A DNA stretch of 64,000 bases from positions 248,001 to 312,000 of the forward strand of contig NZ_AQQP01000007.1 of NCBI RefSeq assembly GCF_002210165.1, read 5' to 3'. The stretch is from Phaeobacter sp. 22II1-1F12B (lineage in GTDB: Bacteria; Pseudomonadota; Alphaproteobacteria; Rhodobacterales; Rhodobacteraceae). The notes under the pieces were generated by a model that saw only the letters and a list, made by a program, of their open reading frames with translations, did not search any database and was not told where the DNA came from. Of the stretch, positions 8,181-15,938 are shown piece by piece. The stretch's first letter is position 1. The number at the start of each line of letters is the position of its first letter. A program made the position numbers and the translations under genes.

Positions 8181-8912
8181 ATGACATACTGCGTTGGCCT
8201 CAGCCTTGATCGGGGACTTGTTTTCATGTCCGACACCCGCACCAACGCGGGCGTCGATAACTTTTCCGTAACACGCAAGATGTTCACCTTCGAGGTCCCG
8301 GGCGAGCGGTTCATCACCATCATGACCGCCGGAAACCTTGCGACCACGCAGGCCCTGATCAGCCTTCTCGAGGAACGCTCCAAGGCGGCCTCGGATCGCG
8401 ACCCGACGATCCTCAAGGTGCCGTCGATGTTTCAGGTCGCCCGGCTGATTGGCGCGACGCTCAAGGAAATCATCAGCGACAGCACCAGCGAGGGCCAGAC
8501 CTCGGATGCAGGCTTCCGCGCCACGCTGATCGTAGGAGGCCAGATCGAAGGCGGCCCTCCCCGGCTGTTCCTGATCTATCCCGAGGGCAATTTCGTCGAA
8601 GCGACCGAGGACACACCATTCTTCCAGATCGGTGAAACCAAGTACGGCAAGCCGATCCTCGTGCGGACCTATGACCGCAGCATGAGCTTTAACGATGCCG
8701 CCAAGCTGTTGCTCGTCTCATTCGATTCGACGGTAAAGGCGAACCTGTCGGTTGGCCTGCCTTTCGACCTGATCACCTATGAAAAGGACACGTTCCAGGT
8801 TCATAAGAAGATCCGGATCGAGCAGGACGACCCGATGTATCACTCGATTTCCACCGGCTGGGGCGATGCCCTCCGCGCGGCCTTCGACCTGCTGCCTTCC
8901 TACGAATTATAA
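8181..8912 (+). CDS. Anbu: proteasome-type (HslV-like) N-terminal nucleophile peptidase
   Basis: A 243-residue beta-proteasome-fold protein of the Anbu/BPH family, the proposed ancestral bacterial proteasome relative. It begins MTYCVGLSLDRGLVFMSDTR, so Thr2 would be the N-terminal nucleophile after Met removal, and the SDTRTNAG segment supplies the conserved Asp/Arg of the Ntn fold. The tail (GLPFDLITYEKD, then SISTGWGDALR) is typical of Anbu. No AAA+ unfoldase gene is nearby, in line with Anbu acting on short or pre-processed substrates. It is the last gene of the operon with ATP-grasp, alpha-E and transglutaminase. Processing and activity are inferred. Confidence 0.9.
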   Translation: MTYCVGLSLDRGLVFMSDTRTNAGVDNFSVTRKMFTFEVPGERFITIMTAGNLATTQALISLLEERSKAASDRDPTILKVPSMFQVARLIGATLKEIISDSTSEGQTSDAGFRATLIVGGQIEGGPPRLFLIYPEGNFVEATEDTPFFQIGETKYGKPILVRTYDRSMSFNDAAKLLLVSFDSTVKANLSVGLPFDLITYEKDTFQVHKKIRIEQDDPMYHSISTGWGDALRAAFDLLPSYEL

Positions 8913-8928
8913 TTTTCGCATTTTCCAC

Positions 8929-8954
8929 GGAACCAAACGCCCGACTTGCGAGTT
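8929..8954 (+). promoter_or_regulatory. EcfG-type promoter ahead of the AI-2E transporter gene
   Basis: GGAAC at 8929-8933, a 17-nt spacer and AGTT at 8951-8954 match the general stress sigma consensus GGAAC-N16/17-cGTT with one -10 mismatch. The downstream gene starts at 9054. Confidence 0.5.
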
Positions 8955-8959
8955 AAGTA

Positions 8960-8985
8960 TGCGGTCACTTTAATCCGTGACCGCA
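8960..8985. repeat. 9-bp inverted repeat between Anbu and AI-2E genes
   Basis: TGCGGTCAC and GTGACCGCA flank an 8-nt AT-rich loop, directly after the EcfG-like -10. No T tract follows. It may end the Anbu operon or act as an operator or leader hairpin for the AI-2E gene. Confidence 0.45.
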
Positions 8986-9053
8986 AAGCGGCTCCCCTCG
9001 CACAATTTCGGCCTTTGGCTAATTGACTGTTTTAAATGGATATTGACCGCTGA

Positions 9054-10157
9054 ATGGACAACGAAACGTCTCCGACCACCGAAAATCCGATCACAGATAA
9101 AACCAGCTTGCTGCGCACCCCTGTCCGGGAAAGTTCGGCTCTTATCCGGTTCACCGTCATTCTCGTATCGGTCGTGACCGTGTTCGCAGTGCTGGATTAC
9201 GCCCAGAACTTCTTCGGCCCCGTGCTGGCGGCCTTTGTTCTGGGCATCGTGCTTTCGCCGGTCTCGCGTCTCTGGATGCGGCTGAACCTGCGCCCGGCGC
9301 TCGCTGCGCTCGCCACGCTGGTCATTGTACTTCTCGCGCTCGCCGCAATCGTACTGGTGCTGGAACCATATGTCAGTCAGGCGCTGGACCGCGCCCCCAT
9401 GATCTGGCGTGAATTCCGTGAAGCCATCGAAGGTGCCCGCCAGATGCTGCGGGGGCTGGATGAGATTTCCAAGGACGTCGCCGCCTCGGTCGATCCGGAA
9501 ACCGCCAGCGAACCTGCCAAGGAAGGCGCGGTTCCCATGCCCAGCGCCTCGGACGCATTGTTCTACGCCCCGCAGGTTCTTGGGCAGGTGATGATCTTTG
9601 CAGGGACGCTCTATTTCTTCCTGCTCGTCCGGGTCGAGGTCTATTCCTGGATCGGCGCCTCGCTCAAAAAGCTGACCGAGCATGACTTTGAATTCGCCGA
9701 ACAGCAGGTCGCCCGCTACGTGCTGACAATCACCTCGATCAACCTTGTTTTCGGCTGTCTCGTCGCAGGGGCCATGCAGCTCTTTGGCATGCCCGCCCCG
9801 ATCTTTTGGGGGATGCTCGCCTTTCTGCTGAATTTTGTCCTCTACCTTGGCCCCATCGTAATGGGCTTTACCCTTTTGGTGACCGGTCTCGTGGTATTCG
9901 ACGGGCCGATCAGCGTGGCGCCCGCCGCGCTTTACATGTTCATGAACATGATGGAGGGCCAGTTCGTAACCCCCGCCTTTGTCGGCCAGCAGATGAAGGT
10001 CAGCCCCCTGCTCGTGTTCCTGTCGCTGGTCTTCTGGCTCTGGCTCTGGGGACCGCTTGGCGGCATCATCGCCCTGCCCCTGATGATCTGGCTGATCACC
10101 ATTGCCGAGGCCTCTCTGGGTCAGACCATTTCTTCGGGGATTCCCGGCAAGGAATGA
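9054..10157 (+). CDS. AI-2E family transporter (PerM/YdiK-like)
   Basis: A 367-residue polytopic membrane protein of the AI-2E/PerM family. Landmarks are the N-terminal helices around FTVILVSVVTVFAVLDYAQNFFGPVLAAFVLGIVL (residues about 35-70), a soluble middle segment (125-180), and the closing helices with EGQFVTPAFVGQQMKVSPLLVFLSLVFW. Some relatives export AI-2, others act in Na+(Li+)/H+ antiport or osmoadaptation, so the function is not fixed. An EcfG-like promoter about 100 bp upstream suggests stress induction. Its 3' end overlaps the convergent phospholipase D gene by 37 nt. Confidence 0.85.
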   Translation: MDNETSPTTENPITDKTSLLRTPVRESSALIRFTVILVSVVTVFAVLDYAQNFFGPVLAAFVLGIVLSPVSRLWMRLNLRPALAALATLVIVLLALAAIVLVLEPYVSQALDRAPMIWREFREAIEGARQMLRGLDEISKDVAASVDPETASEPAKEGAVPMPSASDALFYAPQVLGQVMIFAGTLYFFLLVRVEVYSWIGASLKKLTEHDFEFAEQQVARYVLTITSINLVFGCLVAGAMQLFGMPAPIFWGMLAFLLNFVLYLGPIVMGFTLLVTGLVVFDGPISVAPAALYMFMNMMEGQFVTPAFVGQQMKVSPLLVFLSLVFWLWLWGPLGGIIALPLMIWLITIAEASLGQTISSGIPGKE

Positions 10158-11674
10158 CCAAACCGCCGCGCGGGCGCCGAGGTATAGGGCACGAGGAATC
10201 CCTTGCGATCCTCGGGCTTTGCGCGCGCGTTTTCACGAGCACGGTTGCGCCATGCTTCGACCGCTTGCTCCGGATCGTAAAAGGCGTCGTTCACATCCTC
10301 GACCAGCCAGTGTTCGAAGCATTTCTTCTTCAGATGCGCGATTTCGTCCGCGTCCGAGATTTTCACCCCCGCTTCGGTGTCCCATTTCAGCGACCGTCCA
10401 TTCAGGTTGGCCGAGGAAACGACCGCCTCGCGGTGATCGAAAATCGAAACCTTGGCATGCACATAGATGATCGGCGCCCCGTAAATCTGGCTGCGATCAG
10501 GATCGCTGCTGGAGCGTCGCTGGGCCGGCGAACCGATGAACACCCGTTCGCCAAAGGCTTCGCGCAGAATCTTGACGCTCTTCGCCTGCAGGTATTCGCC
10601 ATACCGCGCATCACCCGATGAGGAATGCTCAAAGGCAACGTCATCCGGCGCCGCTGGAAGGATCAGGATAACCTTAAGCGCGGGATCGTTCTTGGCTGCC
10701 CGCGCAAGGGTGCGGGCCAGTTTCACGTCTCGGAAAAACTGGCTTTCCAGGTAGATCAGCTTTTCCGACCGCCCGACGGCGGCGTGGTGGTAATCCGAAA
10801 GTTCGGTTACGCAAACGCTCGGTGAAAGCCGGAACAGGTTGAGTTTCGGCTTGCGCGAAAGCGTCCGCAGCAGGTTGGGTAGCTTCGGCGGATCGGTCCG
10901 GCGCAGGGTCACATCCTCGAAGGTCTCAAGATGCTTCACCGCATCGGCAACCTCGGGGCCTTTCAGGCTCACCTGCACGTCGTGCCATGTCTCATCCGCC
11001 GCGCGCCCATGCGCGGGCGTGTCATAGCGCCGGTCATTAAGATCCAGACCACCGATATACAGCAGATCGCGGTCGAACACGGCCAGTTTCTGGTGATGCG
11101 TCACTGGAACAAGGAACGGCACCGGCAGCAGCCGGGCCCCCAGCTTGTTGCGTATCTTGCGGAGATTGCGCCGCAGAAACGGGACTTCGGACATGAAGCG
11201 GTCGATATGCACATGCTTGGAGTGGTTGATCTCCGCAGCCGTCTTGCGGATCTCCAAATAAGTGCGCGGCCACAGCGCGATGCTCGTCAAGGTCCCGACA
11301 CGCGCGGGATGCATCGAGGCGTGAACACGCAACAGCTCCGGCCTCGTCGAAAGCTCGCCAGCGGCAGCAATCGCCCGCACCGACGCCCATGTGCCGCGAT
11401 GCAGTTCCGGCCGCAGAACCGGATCGAAATCAGAGATTGTCAGATCAATCGCCACGCCCCGGCTTAGGGTGTGGGCAATCAGGTCCATCCAGTTTTCGCC
11501 GATCTCCAGCGCTTCGGGGGAATGCAGCGTGGTCCACGGGTCAAAAATCCGGAACGCGAGCGTGATTTTCTCACGCGCGTTCAGGAACATACGTTCGAAT
11601 TCGGGGTAAGCCTCGCCAGCGGTTATATAAACCTGAAAATCCCGCGAGGTCGCACTTTGCGGGACGGGTCTCAT
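10121..11674 (-). CDS. Phospholipase D-like protein (cardiolipin synthase-like)
   Basis: A 517-residue protein with two HKD motifs, H194-Q-K196-x4-D201 followed by GGLDLND, and near the C-terminus VHAKVSIFDHREAVVSSANLNGRSL. It therefore has the complete bilobed PLD active site for phosphodiester transfer or hydrolysis. There is no clear N-terminal membrane anchor, unlike classical cardiolipin synthases, so phosphatidyltransfer, phospholipase or nuclease activity are all possible. Its ATG overlaps the stop of the sensor kinase gene (TGATG), making it the fourth gene of the nepR-ecfG-kinase unit and a probable part of the stress regulon. Confidence 0.85.
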   Translation of the reverse strand: MRPVPQSATSRDFQVYITAGEAYPEFERMFLNAREKITLAFRIFDPWTTLHSPEALEIGENWMDLIAHTLSRGVAIDLTISDFDPVLRPELHRGTWASVRAIAAAGELSTRPELLRVHASMHPARVGTLTSIALWPRTYLEIRKTAAEINHSKHVHIDRFMSEVPFLRRNLRKIRNKLGARLLPVPFLVPVTHHQKLAVFDRDLLYIGGLDLNDRRYDTPAHGRAADETWHDVQVSLKGPEVADAVKHLETFEDVTLRRTDPPKLPNLLRTLSRKPKLNLFRLSPSVCVTELSDYHHAAVGRSEKLIYLESQFFRDVKLARTLARAAKNDPALKVILILPAAPDDVAFEHSSSGDARYGEYLQAKSVKILREAFGERVFIGSPAQRRSSSDPDRSQIYGAPIIYVHAKVSIFDHREAVVSSANLNGRSLKWDTEAGVKISDADEIAHLKKKCFEHWLVEDVNDAFYDPEQAVEAWRNRARENARAKPEDRKGFLVPYTSAPARRFGHSLPGIPEEMV

Positions 11675-13404
11675 CAGTAGCTTTCCGCCTGCGCAATGAA
11701 ATCGGCCGCATCGAATGTCACGGTAAGGGAATACTCGTCGGGCTGCTCATCCACGTCCAGCTTGGCGTCAAGCTGAATGGCAAAGGCCTTGATCAGCTTG
11801 GTGCCCATGCCCGTACCTTGCATGGCAGGCGCGTCGCCCACGCAGTTGGACAGGTGGAACACACGGGTCTTGCCCTCGCCTGCAACGAACGACACCTTGA
11901 TCCAGCGGTCACGACCGTTCGCCGCACCGACATATTTCATTGCATTGGTTGCGGCTTCGGCCGCCAAGAGCGACATCGGCACCGCCTGATCCGGGTAAAG
12001 CATGATATCCTCAATATCGGATTCAATCTGAACCGGCTTACTCTGATCCGAGCCTATGTGGACGCTTTTCTCGATCACCTCATTGATGAGGTTCCCGACA
12101 TTCACCAGCCCGGCAGAATTGGACTGGTAAAGGTCACGGTGAATGGTCGCGAGGCTCAGGACACGATCCTGCACCCGCCGAAGGATCTCTTTTGCCTCCG
12201 GGCTGTCCACATTCCGAATCTGCATGTTCACGATCGACGAAATCAGCTGAAGATTGTTCTTCACCCGATGGTGAATCTCGCGGATCAGCACGTTTTTCTC
12301 ACGTACCGCATCTTCGAGATTAGCCTCGTCCTGCATGATTGAATAAGCCATGGTACTGAAACTTGTTTGGATCTCTCTCAGTTCCGTTGGCATTTCATTT
12401 ACTGTTTTTGGCTCCTGCAGGGCCCGGTCGCGCGCAAAGCGGACCATCTGGCGACGCAGGCTGCGCACATGACGCAGCACAAGGTGATGGATGGCCCCGA
12501 TAACAACGGCAAGACTGACCAGCCACATCAGGATTGGAAAGATAAGCTGCGGATAACGCCCGACGATTTGCTCGGCGAGCCCGGATTTCGCGTCCCATAT
12601 ACCCAGCACGAAAAGCTGACCATTCTGTATCGGCACAACGCTATAGATGCGGTCCTGCCCCAAGCGGTTCAGGCTTGAAAACGCGTTGGAGGTATCTGTC
12701 GTCAGCGCCGCAAGGTTCAGCCCCGCCGGAAGCCGTTCGGGGCGAAACTCCTCGCCCCCGCGGAAAGAGAGAACTTCGCCCTTACTGTTGAAGGTCACGA
12801 TATCCTTCAACGCCATCGCCGCTTCCTCGTCCTCCTGCTCGGGTGGCGCAAGCGTGTGATGCGGGATTGAAATCAGCACATGTCCGTCAAGCTGCTCGCC
12901 GCTCAGGATAGGCACCGCAACAGAAATGACCGGAGAGCGCGTGACCGTCGGGCGGGAAACGACACTGATGGTGGGTTCGCTGGACTGGAGAAAGCCGTAA
13001 TAGTTCTCACTGTCCCTGACATTCATCTGCGTGCCGGTCGAAGAGCATTCCATCTCCCCTTCGGTGTCCACGATGCCAATAAAACTGAACCGTTGTGAGC
13101 GTTCTGCGATACCCGCAAGTTGCGCGGTGCACCGTTCGGTATCGCCTTCAAGTTCGGGCGCAATCTCGGCAATGCCGTCTGCCAGACCGAACGCCCGCTG
13201 AATAACCAGCCGTTCCTGCAAAGCCGACTGTTCGACCATCGCCAAAAGCGCAAGCTCGGCGTTGCGCCGCGCCTTGTCAGTCACATTCCGCGTTTGCAGA
13301 ATCGCCATCAACCCAACAGGCAGAAGCGCCAGGGAGATCATCACGATCAACCTGGCGCGGAGACTATTCCACCAACGATGCTCTTTGGGCACTTTTGAAC
13401 TCAC
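11674..13404 (-). CDS. Sensor histidine kinase of the HisKA_2 type, likely PhyR kinase
   Basis: A 576-residue membrane histidine kinase. TM1 spans about residues 18-37, a periplasmic double-Cache-like sensor region follows, and TM2 is about 286-308. After a HAMP-like linker comes the HisKA_2 dimerisation helix with phospho-acceptor His379 in EIHHRVKNNLQ, then an HATPase domain (AAEAATNAMKYVG; GTGMGTKLIKAF). HisKA_2/HWE kinases are the usual phosphodonors of PhyR. The gene overlaps the end of ecfG by 4 nt and is coupled to the PLD gene, so this kinase is very probably the general stress sensor; the stimulus is unknown. Confidence 0.88.
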   Translation of the reverse strand: MSSKVPKEHRWWNSLRARLIVMISLALLPVGLMAILQTRNVTDKARRNAELALLAMVEQSALQERLVIQRAFGLADGIAEIAPELEGDTERCTAQLAGIAERSQRFSFIGIVDTEGEMECSSTGTQMNVRDSENYYGFLQSSEPTISVVSRPTVTRSPVISVAVPILSGEQLDGHVLISIPHHTLAPPEQEDEEAAMALKDIVTFNSKGEVLSFRGGEEFRPERLPAGLNLAALTTDTSNAFSSLNRLGQDRIYSVVPIQNGQLFVLGIWDAKSGLAEQIVGRYPQLIFPILMWLVSLAVVIGAIHHLVLRHVRSLRRQMVRFARDRALQEPKTVNEMPTELREIQTSFSTMAYSIMQDEANLEDAVREKNVLIREIHHRVKNNLQLISSIVNMQIRNVDSPEAKEILRRVQDRVLSLATIHRDLYQSNSAGLVNVGNLINEVIEKSVHIGSDQSKPVQIESDIEDIMLYPDQAVPMSLLAAEAATNAMKYVGAANGRDRWIKVSFVAGEGKTRVFHLSNCVGDAPAMQGTGMGTKLIKAFAIQLDAKLDVDEQPDEYSLTVTFDAADFIAQAESY

Positions 13405-13958
13405 TTGGTGGTGGAACCGGCGCCGGCAACGACGGCCATCGTCGCCTGGTCGGTCAGTTCCATCGGTCCATCTTCTTCCAGTTGCAGCATTTCAGCCAGC
13501 TTGGCCCGACCACGGTTGGCCCGGCTTTTGATCGTGCCAACGGCCACTTGGCACATCGACGCCGCTTCCTCGTAGGAAAAGCCCGAGGCCCCAACCAAGA
13601 TCAGTGCTTCGCGCTGTTCGTCCGGCAGGGTCTCAAATGCCTTCTTGAAGTCCGTCAGCTGCATGCGACCGTCGTGATCCGGCTTGACGGACAGGGTGGA
13701 TGTGAACGCGCCGTCCACATCAGCGACCTCGCGGTTCAGCTTGCGGCGGCTCGAATAGTAAGTGTTGCGAAGAATGGTGAACAGCCAGGCACGCATATTC
13801 GTGCCTTCCTTGAACTTGTCGATGTTGGTCCAGGCCTTGACCACGGTGTCCTGCACCATGTCGTCCGCCGTGGCACCGTTCCGGGTAAGGCTGAGCGCAA
13901 AGGCTCGAAGCGCCGGCAGATGATCGACCAAACCGTCGCGGGGATCAGTTTTGTTCAT
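13401..13958 (-). CDS. ecfG: General stress response ECF sigma factor (EcfG/sigma-EcfG)
   Basis: A 185-residue ECF sigma factor of the ECF15 (EcfG) group. Region 2 contains LPALRAFALSLTRNGATADDMVQDTVVKAWTNIDKF with the NMRAWLFTILRN motif, and region 4 contains LPDEQREALILVGASGFSYEEAASMC...GTIKSRANRGRAKL. It directs RNA polymerase to GGAAC-N16/17-cGTT promoters when freed from NepR. The ATG at 13958 overlaps the nepR stop (ATGA), the standard nepR-ecfG arrangement. A longer in-frame reading to 14141 merely covers nepR in another frame and is rejected. The end overlaps the kinase gene by 4 nt. Confidence 0.95.
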   Translation of the reverse strand: MNKTDPRDGLVDHLPALRAFALSLTRNGATADDMVQDTVVKAWTNIDKFKEGTNMRAWLFTILRNTYYSSRRKLNREVADVDGAFTSTLSVKPDHDGRMQLTDFKKAFETLPDEQREALILVGASGFSYEEAASMCQVAVGTIKSRANRGRAKLAEMLQLEEDGPMELTDQATMAVVAGAGSTTK

Positions 13959-14122
13959 TTTTTGGACTTCTCTTCCGCTTCCTGAGCTTTCAGTACCGCG
14001 AGCAAATCCTTGAACCTGTCCGGCAGGTCTTCTTGCACAAGATCCGAATAGACCAGCTTCAGATTCTGATCGATTATCGCCGCAACCCGATCCGATCCTT
14101 TTTCTTTGTCTGCCGCCATCAT
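13955..14122 (-). CDS. nepR: Anti-sigma factor NepR
   Basis: A 55-residue protein read on the reverse strand between phyR and ecfG. It carries the NepR core IIDQNLKLVYSDLVQEDLPD followed by RFKDLLAVLKAQ, two helices that wrap around the EcfG sigma or, after phosphorylation, the sigma-like domain of PhyR. The N-terminus (MMAADKEKGSDRV) is short and polar, and the C-terminus is rich in Glu and Lys, as usual. The start is a tandem ATG (14122 or 14119). Its stop overlaps the ecfG start. It is easy to miss in automatic annotation because of its length. Confidence 0.93.
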   Translation of the reverse strand: MMAADKEKGSDRVAAIIDQNLKLVYSDLVQEDLPDRFKDLLAVLKAQEAEEKSKK

Positions 14123-14169
14123 ATTTCTCTGCTATTCCCACTGCCGTTCAAAAAACCTATGCTACATCA

Positions 14170-14202
14170 GGAACCAAACGCAATGATCAGACGTTTGGTT
14201 CC
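14170..14202. promoter_or_regulatory. Divergent, palindromic EcfG promoter pair (phyR / nepR-ecfG)
   Basis: The arms GGAACCAAACG (14170-14180) and CGTTTGGTTCC (14192-14202) are exact reverse complements around an 11-nt centre. Read on the plus strand this gives GGAAC (14170-14174), 17 nt and CGTT (14192-14195), pointing at phyR. Read on the minus strand it gives GGAAC (14202-14198), 17 nt and CGTT (14180-14177), pointing at nepR. Both match the EcfG consensus perfectly, so each arm holds the -35 of one promoter and the -10 of the other. Confidence 0.88.
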
Positions 14203-14230
14203 GACTGATATGAAAAAAAGGCGAAATAAT

Positions 14231-15049
14231 ATGTCAGATGCTGACACCACACCTGACCTGTCCGACCAGATAGCCGGTGAGCTTCCATATCTGCGCAGAT
14301 ATGCACGCGCTCTGACGGGCGCTCAGTCGAGCGGTGACAAGTACGCGGTGGCGACGCTCGAGACGATTCTACAGGATCGCTCCGTCTTTGCCGACGATAT
14401 TTCCGTCCGGGTCGGGCTGTTCAAATGTTTCCATGCCATCTGGTCGAGCAGCGGTGCTCCCATGGCCGAGATCGAGCAGGAATCCACCTTTGCCAAGGCT
14501 CAGGCCTACCTCGGAAATCTTGAGAAAAACACGCGCGAGGCGCTGCTGCTGTCGACCGTCGAGGAGTTCTCCATCGCGGACATCAGCACCATCATGCAGA
14601 TCAGCCGTGACGAGGTGCGTCACCTGATAAACGTTGCCCGCATGGACATGCAGAATGCCATCTCCGGGCGTGTTCTGGTCATCGAGGACGAACCGATCAT
14701 CGCAGCAGACATCAGCGCCATCGTGACCGATCTTGGCCACGAAGTAACCGGCGTGGGCCGTACCCGGACAAGCGCCGTGGAACTTGGCAAACAGACGCAG
14801 CCGGACCTGATCCTCGCGGATATCCAGCTGGCGGACAACTCTTCCGGCATTGACGCGGTCAACGACCTGCTCAAGGCAATCGGAGACGTGCCGGTGATCT
14901 TCATCACCGCCTTCCCCGAACGCCTTCTGACAGGCGAACGTCCCGAACCGGCCTTCCTGATCTCCAAACCCTACAAGGAAGACCAGGTTAAATCGGCTGT
15001 GAGTCAGGCAATGTTCTTTGCATCGACCGAGACACTTAAAAACGCCTGA
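14231..15049 (+). CDS. phyR: Response regulator PhyR (anti-anti-sigma factor)
   Basis: A 272-residue PhyR. Residues 1-140 form the sigma-like domain that mimics EcfG (ELPYLRRYARALTG; AEIEQESTFAKAQAYLGNLEKNTREALLLSTVEEFSI), and residues 146-265 form a receiver. The receiver has acidic residues E152-D153-E154, phospho-acceptor Asp197 in LILADIQLAD, FITAFPERLLTGERPEP and Lys246 in ISKPY. Once phosphorylated it releases the sigma-like domain to bind NepR and free EcfG. I chose ATG 14231; the in-frame extension to 14033 runs through the promoter. It is divergent from nepR-ecfG. Confidence 0.96.
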   Translation: MSDADTTPDLSDQIAGELPYLRRYARALTGAQSSGDKYAVATLETILQDRSVFADDISVRVGLFKCFHAIWSSSGAPMAEIEQESTFAKAQAYLGNLEKNTREALLLSTVEEFSIADISTIMQISRDEVRHLINVARMDMQNAISGRVLVIEDEPIIAADISAIVTDLGHEVTGVGRTRTSAVELGKQTQPDLILADIQLADNSSGIDAVNDLLKAIGDVPVIFITAFPERLLTGERPEPAFLISKPYKEDQVKSAVSQAMFFASTETLKNA

Positions 15050-15073
15050 TTTAATTGGCAAAACTTTCTCGAG

Positions 15074-15100
15074 AAACCCGGTCCCTGCGGCCGGGTTTTT
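15074..15100 (+). terminator. Rho-independent terminator of phyR
   Basis: Stem AAACCCGG / CCGGGTTT with a 9-nt loop, running into TTTTT, 25 nt after the phyR stop. Confidence 0.85.
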
Positions 15101-15185
15101 CATTTCGAACTCGGGCCAATGCTGCTCAATACATGCGAATGAAATGCATATTCCAATTTTTCTGGCCAGCCTGCTTAATGTTTGC

Positions 15186-15210
15186 GAAACTTTAATCCAG
15201 TCGGCGCGTT
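15186..15210 (+). promoter_or_regulatory. Weak EcfG-like promoter ahead of the DUF883 gene
   Basis: GAAAC (15186-15190), a 16-nt spacer and CGTT (15207-15210) differ from the EcfG consensus by one -35 base. The gene starts at 15254. Confidence 0.35.
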
Positions 15211-15253
15211 AGCTCATCAAGCTCTAACAGCATTTCCGTAAAAGGAGACCGAA

Positions 15254-15577
15254 ATGGCCAATACCACGACGAAACTGAACCCCGCTTCCGACAGCACTCA
15301 GCAGAAAACCGTCGACGAGTTGAGTGCGCAGATTGAAACGCTGCGCAAGGACTTGTCGTCTCTGACTGAAACGATCACTGAACTCGGCCGCGAGAAAAAA
15401 TCAGAACTGACGGATACCGCGCGCCGCAAGAAAGCCGAAGCCGAAGAGTACATCTCGACTCAGGCACGCGACGCCCGTGATCAGGCAACAGAGTTCGTAT
15501 CGACGCAACCTGCGACCGCACTCGGCATCGCCGCTGGCATCGGCTTTCTTATCGGTTGCCTGACCAGCCGCCGCTAA
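15254..15577 (+). CDS. DUF883 family membrane-anchored protein (ElaB/YqjD-like)
   Basis: A 107-residue protein with a long charged helical region (residues about 18-85, coiled-coil prone, LSAQIETLRKDLSSLTETITELG) and a C-terminal glycine-rich transmembrane segment (ALGIAAGIGFLIGCLTSRR). This is the layout of the E. coli tail-anchored proteins ElaB, YqjD and YgaM, some of which bind ribosomes in stationary phase and are stress induced. AAAGGAGA precedes the ATG. It is followed after 1 nt by a small holin-like membrane protein, forming a two-gene unit resembling yqjD-yqjE. Confidence 0.85.
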   Translation: MANTTTKLNPASDSTQQKTVDELSAQIETLRKDLSSLTETITELGREKKSELTDTARRKKAEAEEYISTQARDARDQATEFVSTQPATALGIAAGIGFLIGCLTSRR

Positions 15578-15578
15578 T

Positions 15579-15938
15579 ATGCTGAATGGTGTAAAGCAAG
15601 CGGCGGCAGATGCCGCCCGAACAGCAGCCCTGCTTTCCGTGGGACTGCTGATTTTATTGATTGGCCTTGGCTTTCTGACGCTCTCGGCCTGGATCTATCT
15701 TTCCATCACATATGACGCGCTCACGGCATCGCTGATCATCGGATGCTGTTACGCGGGCGTCGGCCTGATATTCATCGCGGTCGCGCTGCTGAGCAACGGC
15801 AGCAGGCGACGTCATGCCATACGTCAACAACGGCTTCAGGCTGCTGCCTCATCCGTACCTCCGAAATCTCCCCCGCTCGTGCAGGCATTTCTTTATGGAA
15901 TGCAGGCCGGACTCAACGCCGGGGCGCGCCGAGATTGA
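15579..15938 (+). CDS. Small two-helix membrane protein (YqjE/holin-X-like)
   Basis: A 119-residue protein with an amphipathic N-terminus, two strong transmembrane helices (LLSVGLLILLIGLGFLTLSAW and LIIGCCYAGVGLIFIAVALL) and a basic, cytosolic C-terminal tail. Size and layout match the YqjE/phage holin-like family that usually follows a DUF883 gene. It begins 1 nt after the DUF883 stop, and its last 26 nt overlap the convergent receiver-like gene. Function unknown; envelope stress is the likely context. Confidence 0.75.
   Translation: MLNGVKQAAADAARTAALLSVGLLILLIGLGFLTLSAWIYLSITYDALTASLIIGCCYAGVGLIFIAVALLSNGSRRRHAIRQQRLQAAASSVPPKSPPLVQAFLYGMQAGLNAGARRD

Noticed and set aside
14033-14230. N-terminal extension of PhyR
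   Set aside because: It passes through the promoter palindrome and opposite nepR, and the PhyR sigma-like domain begins at the ATG at 14231.
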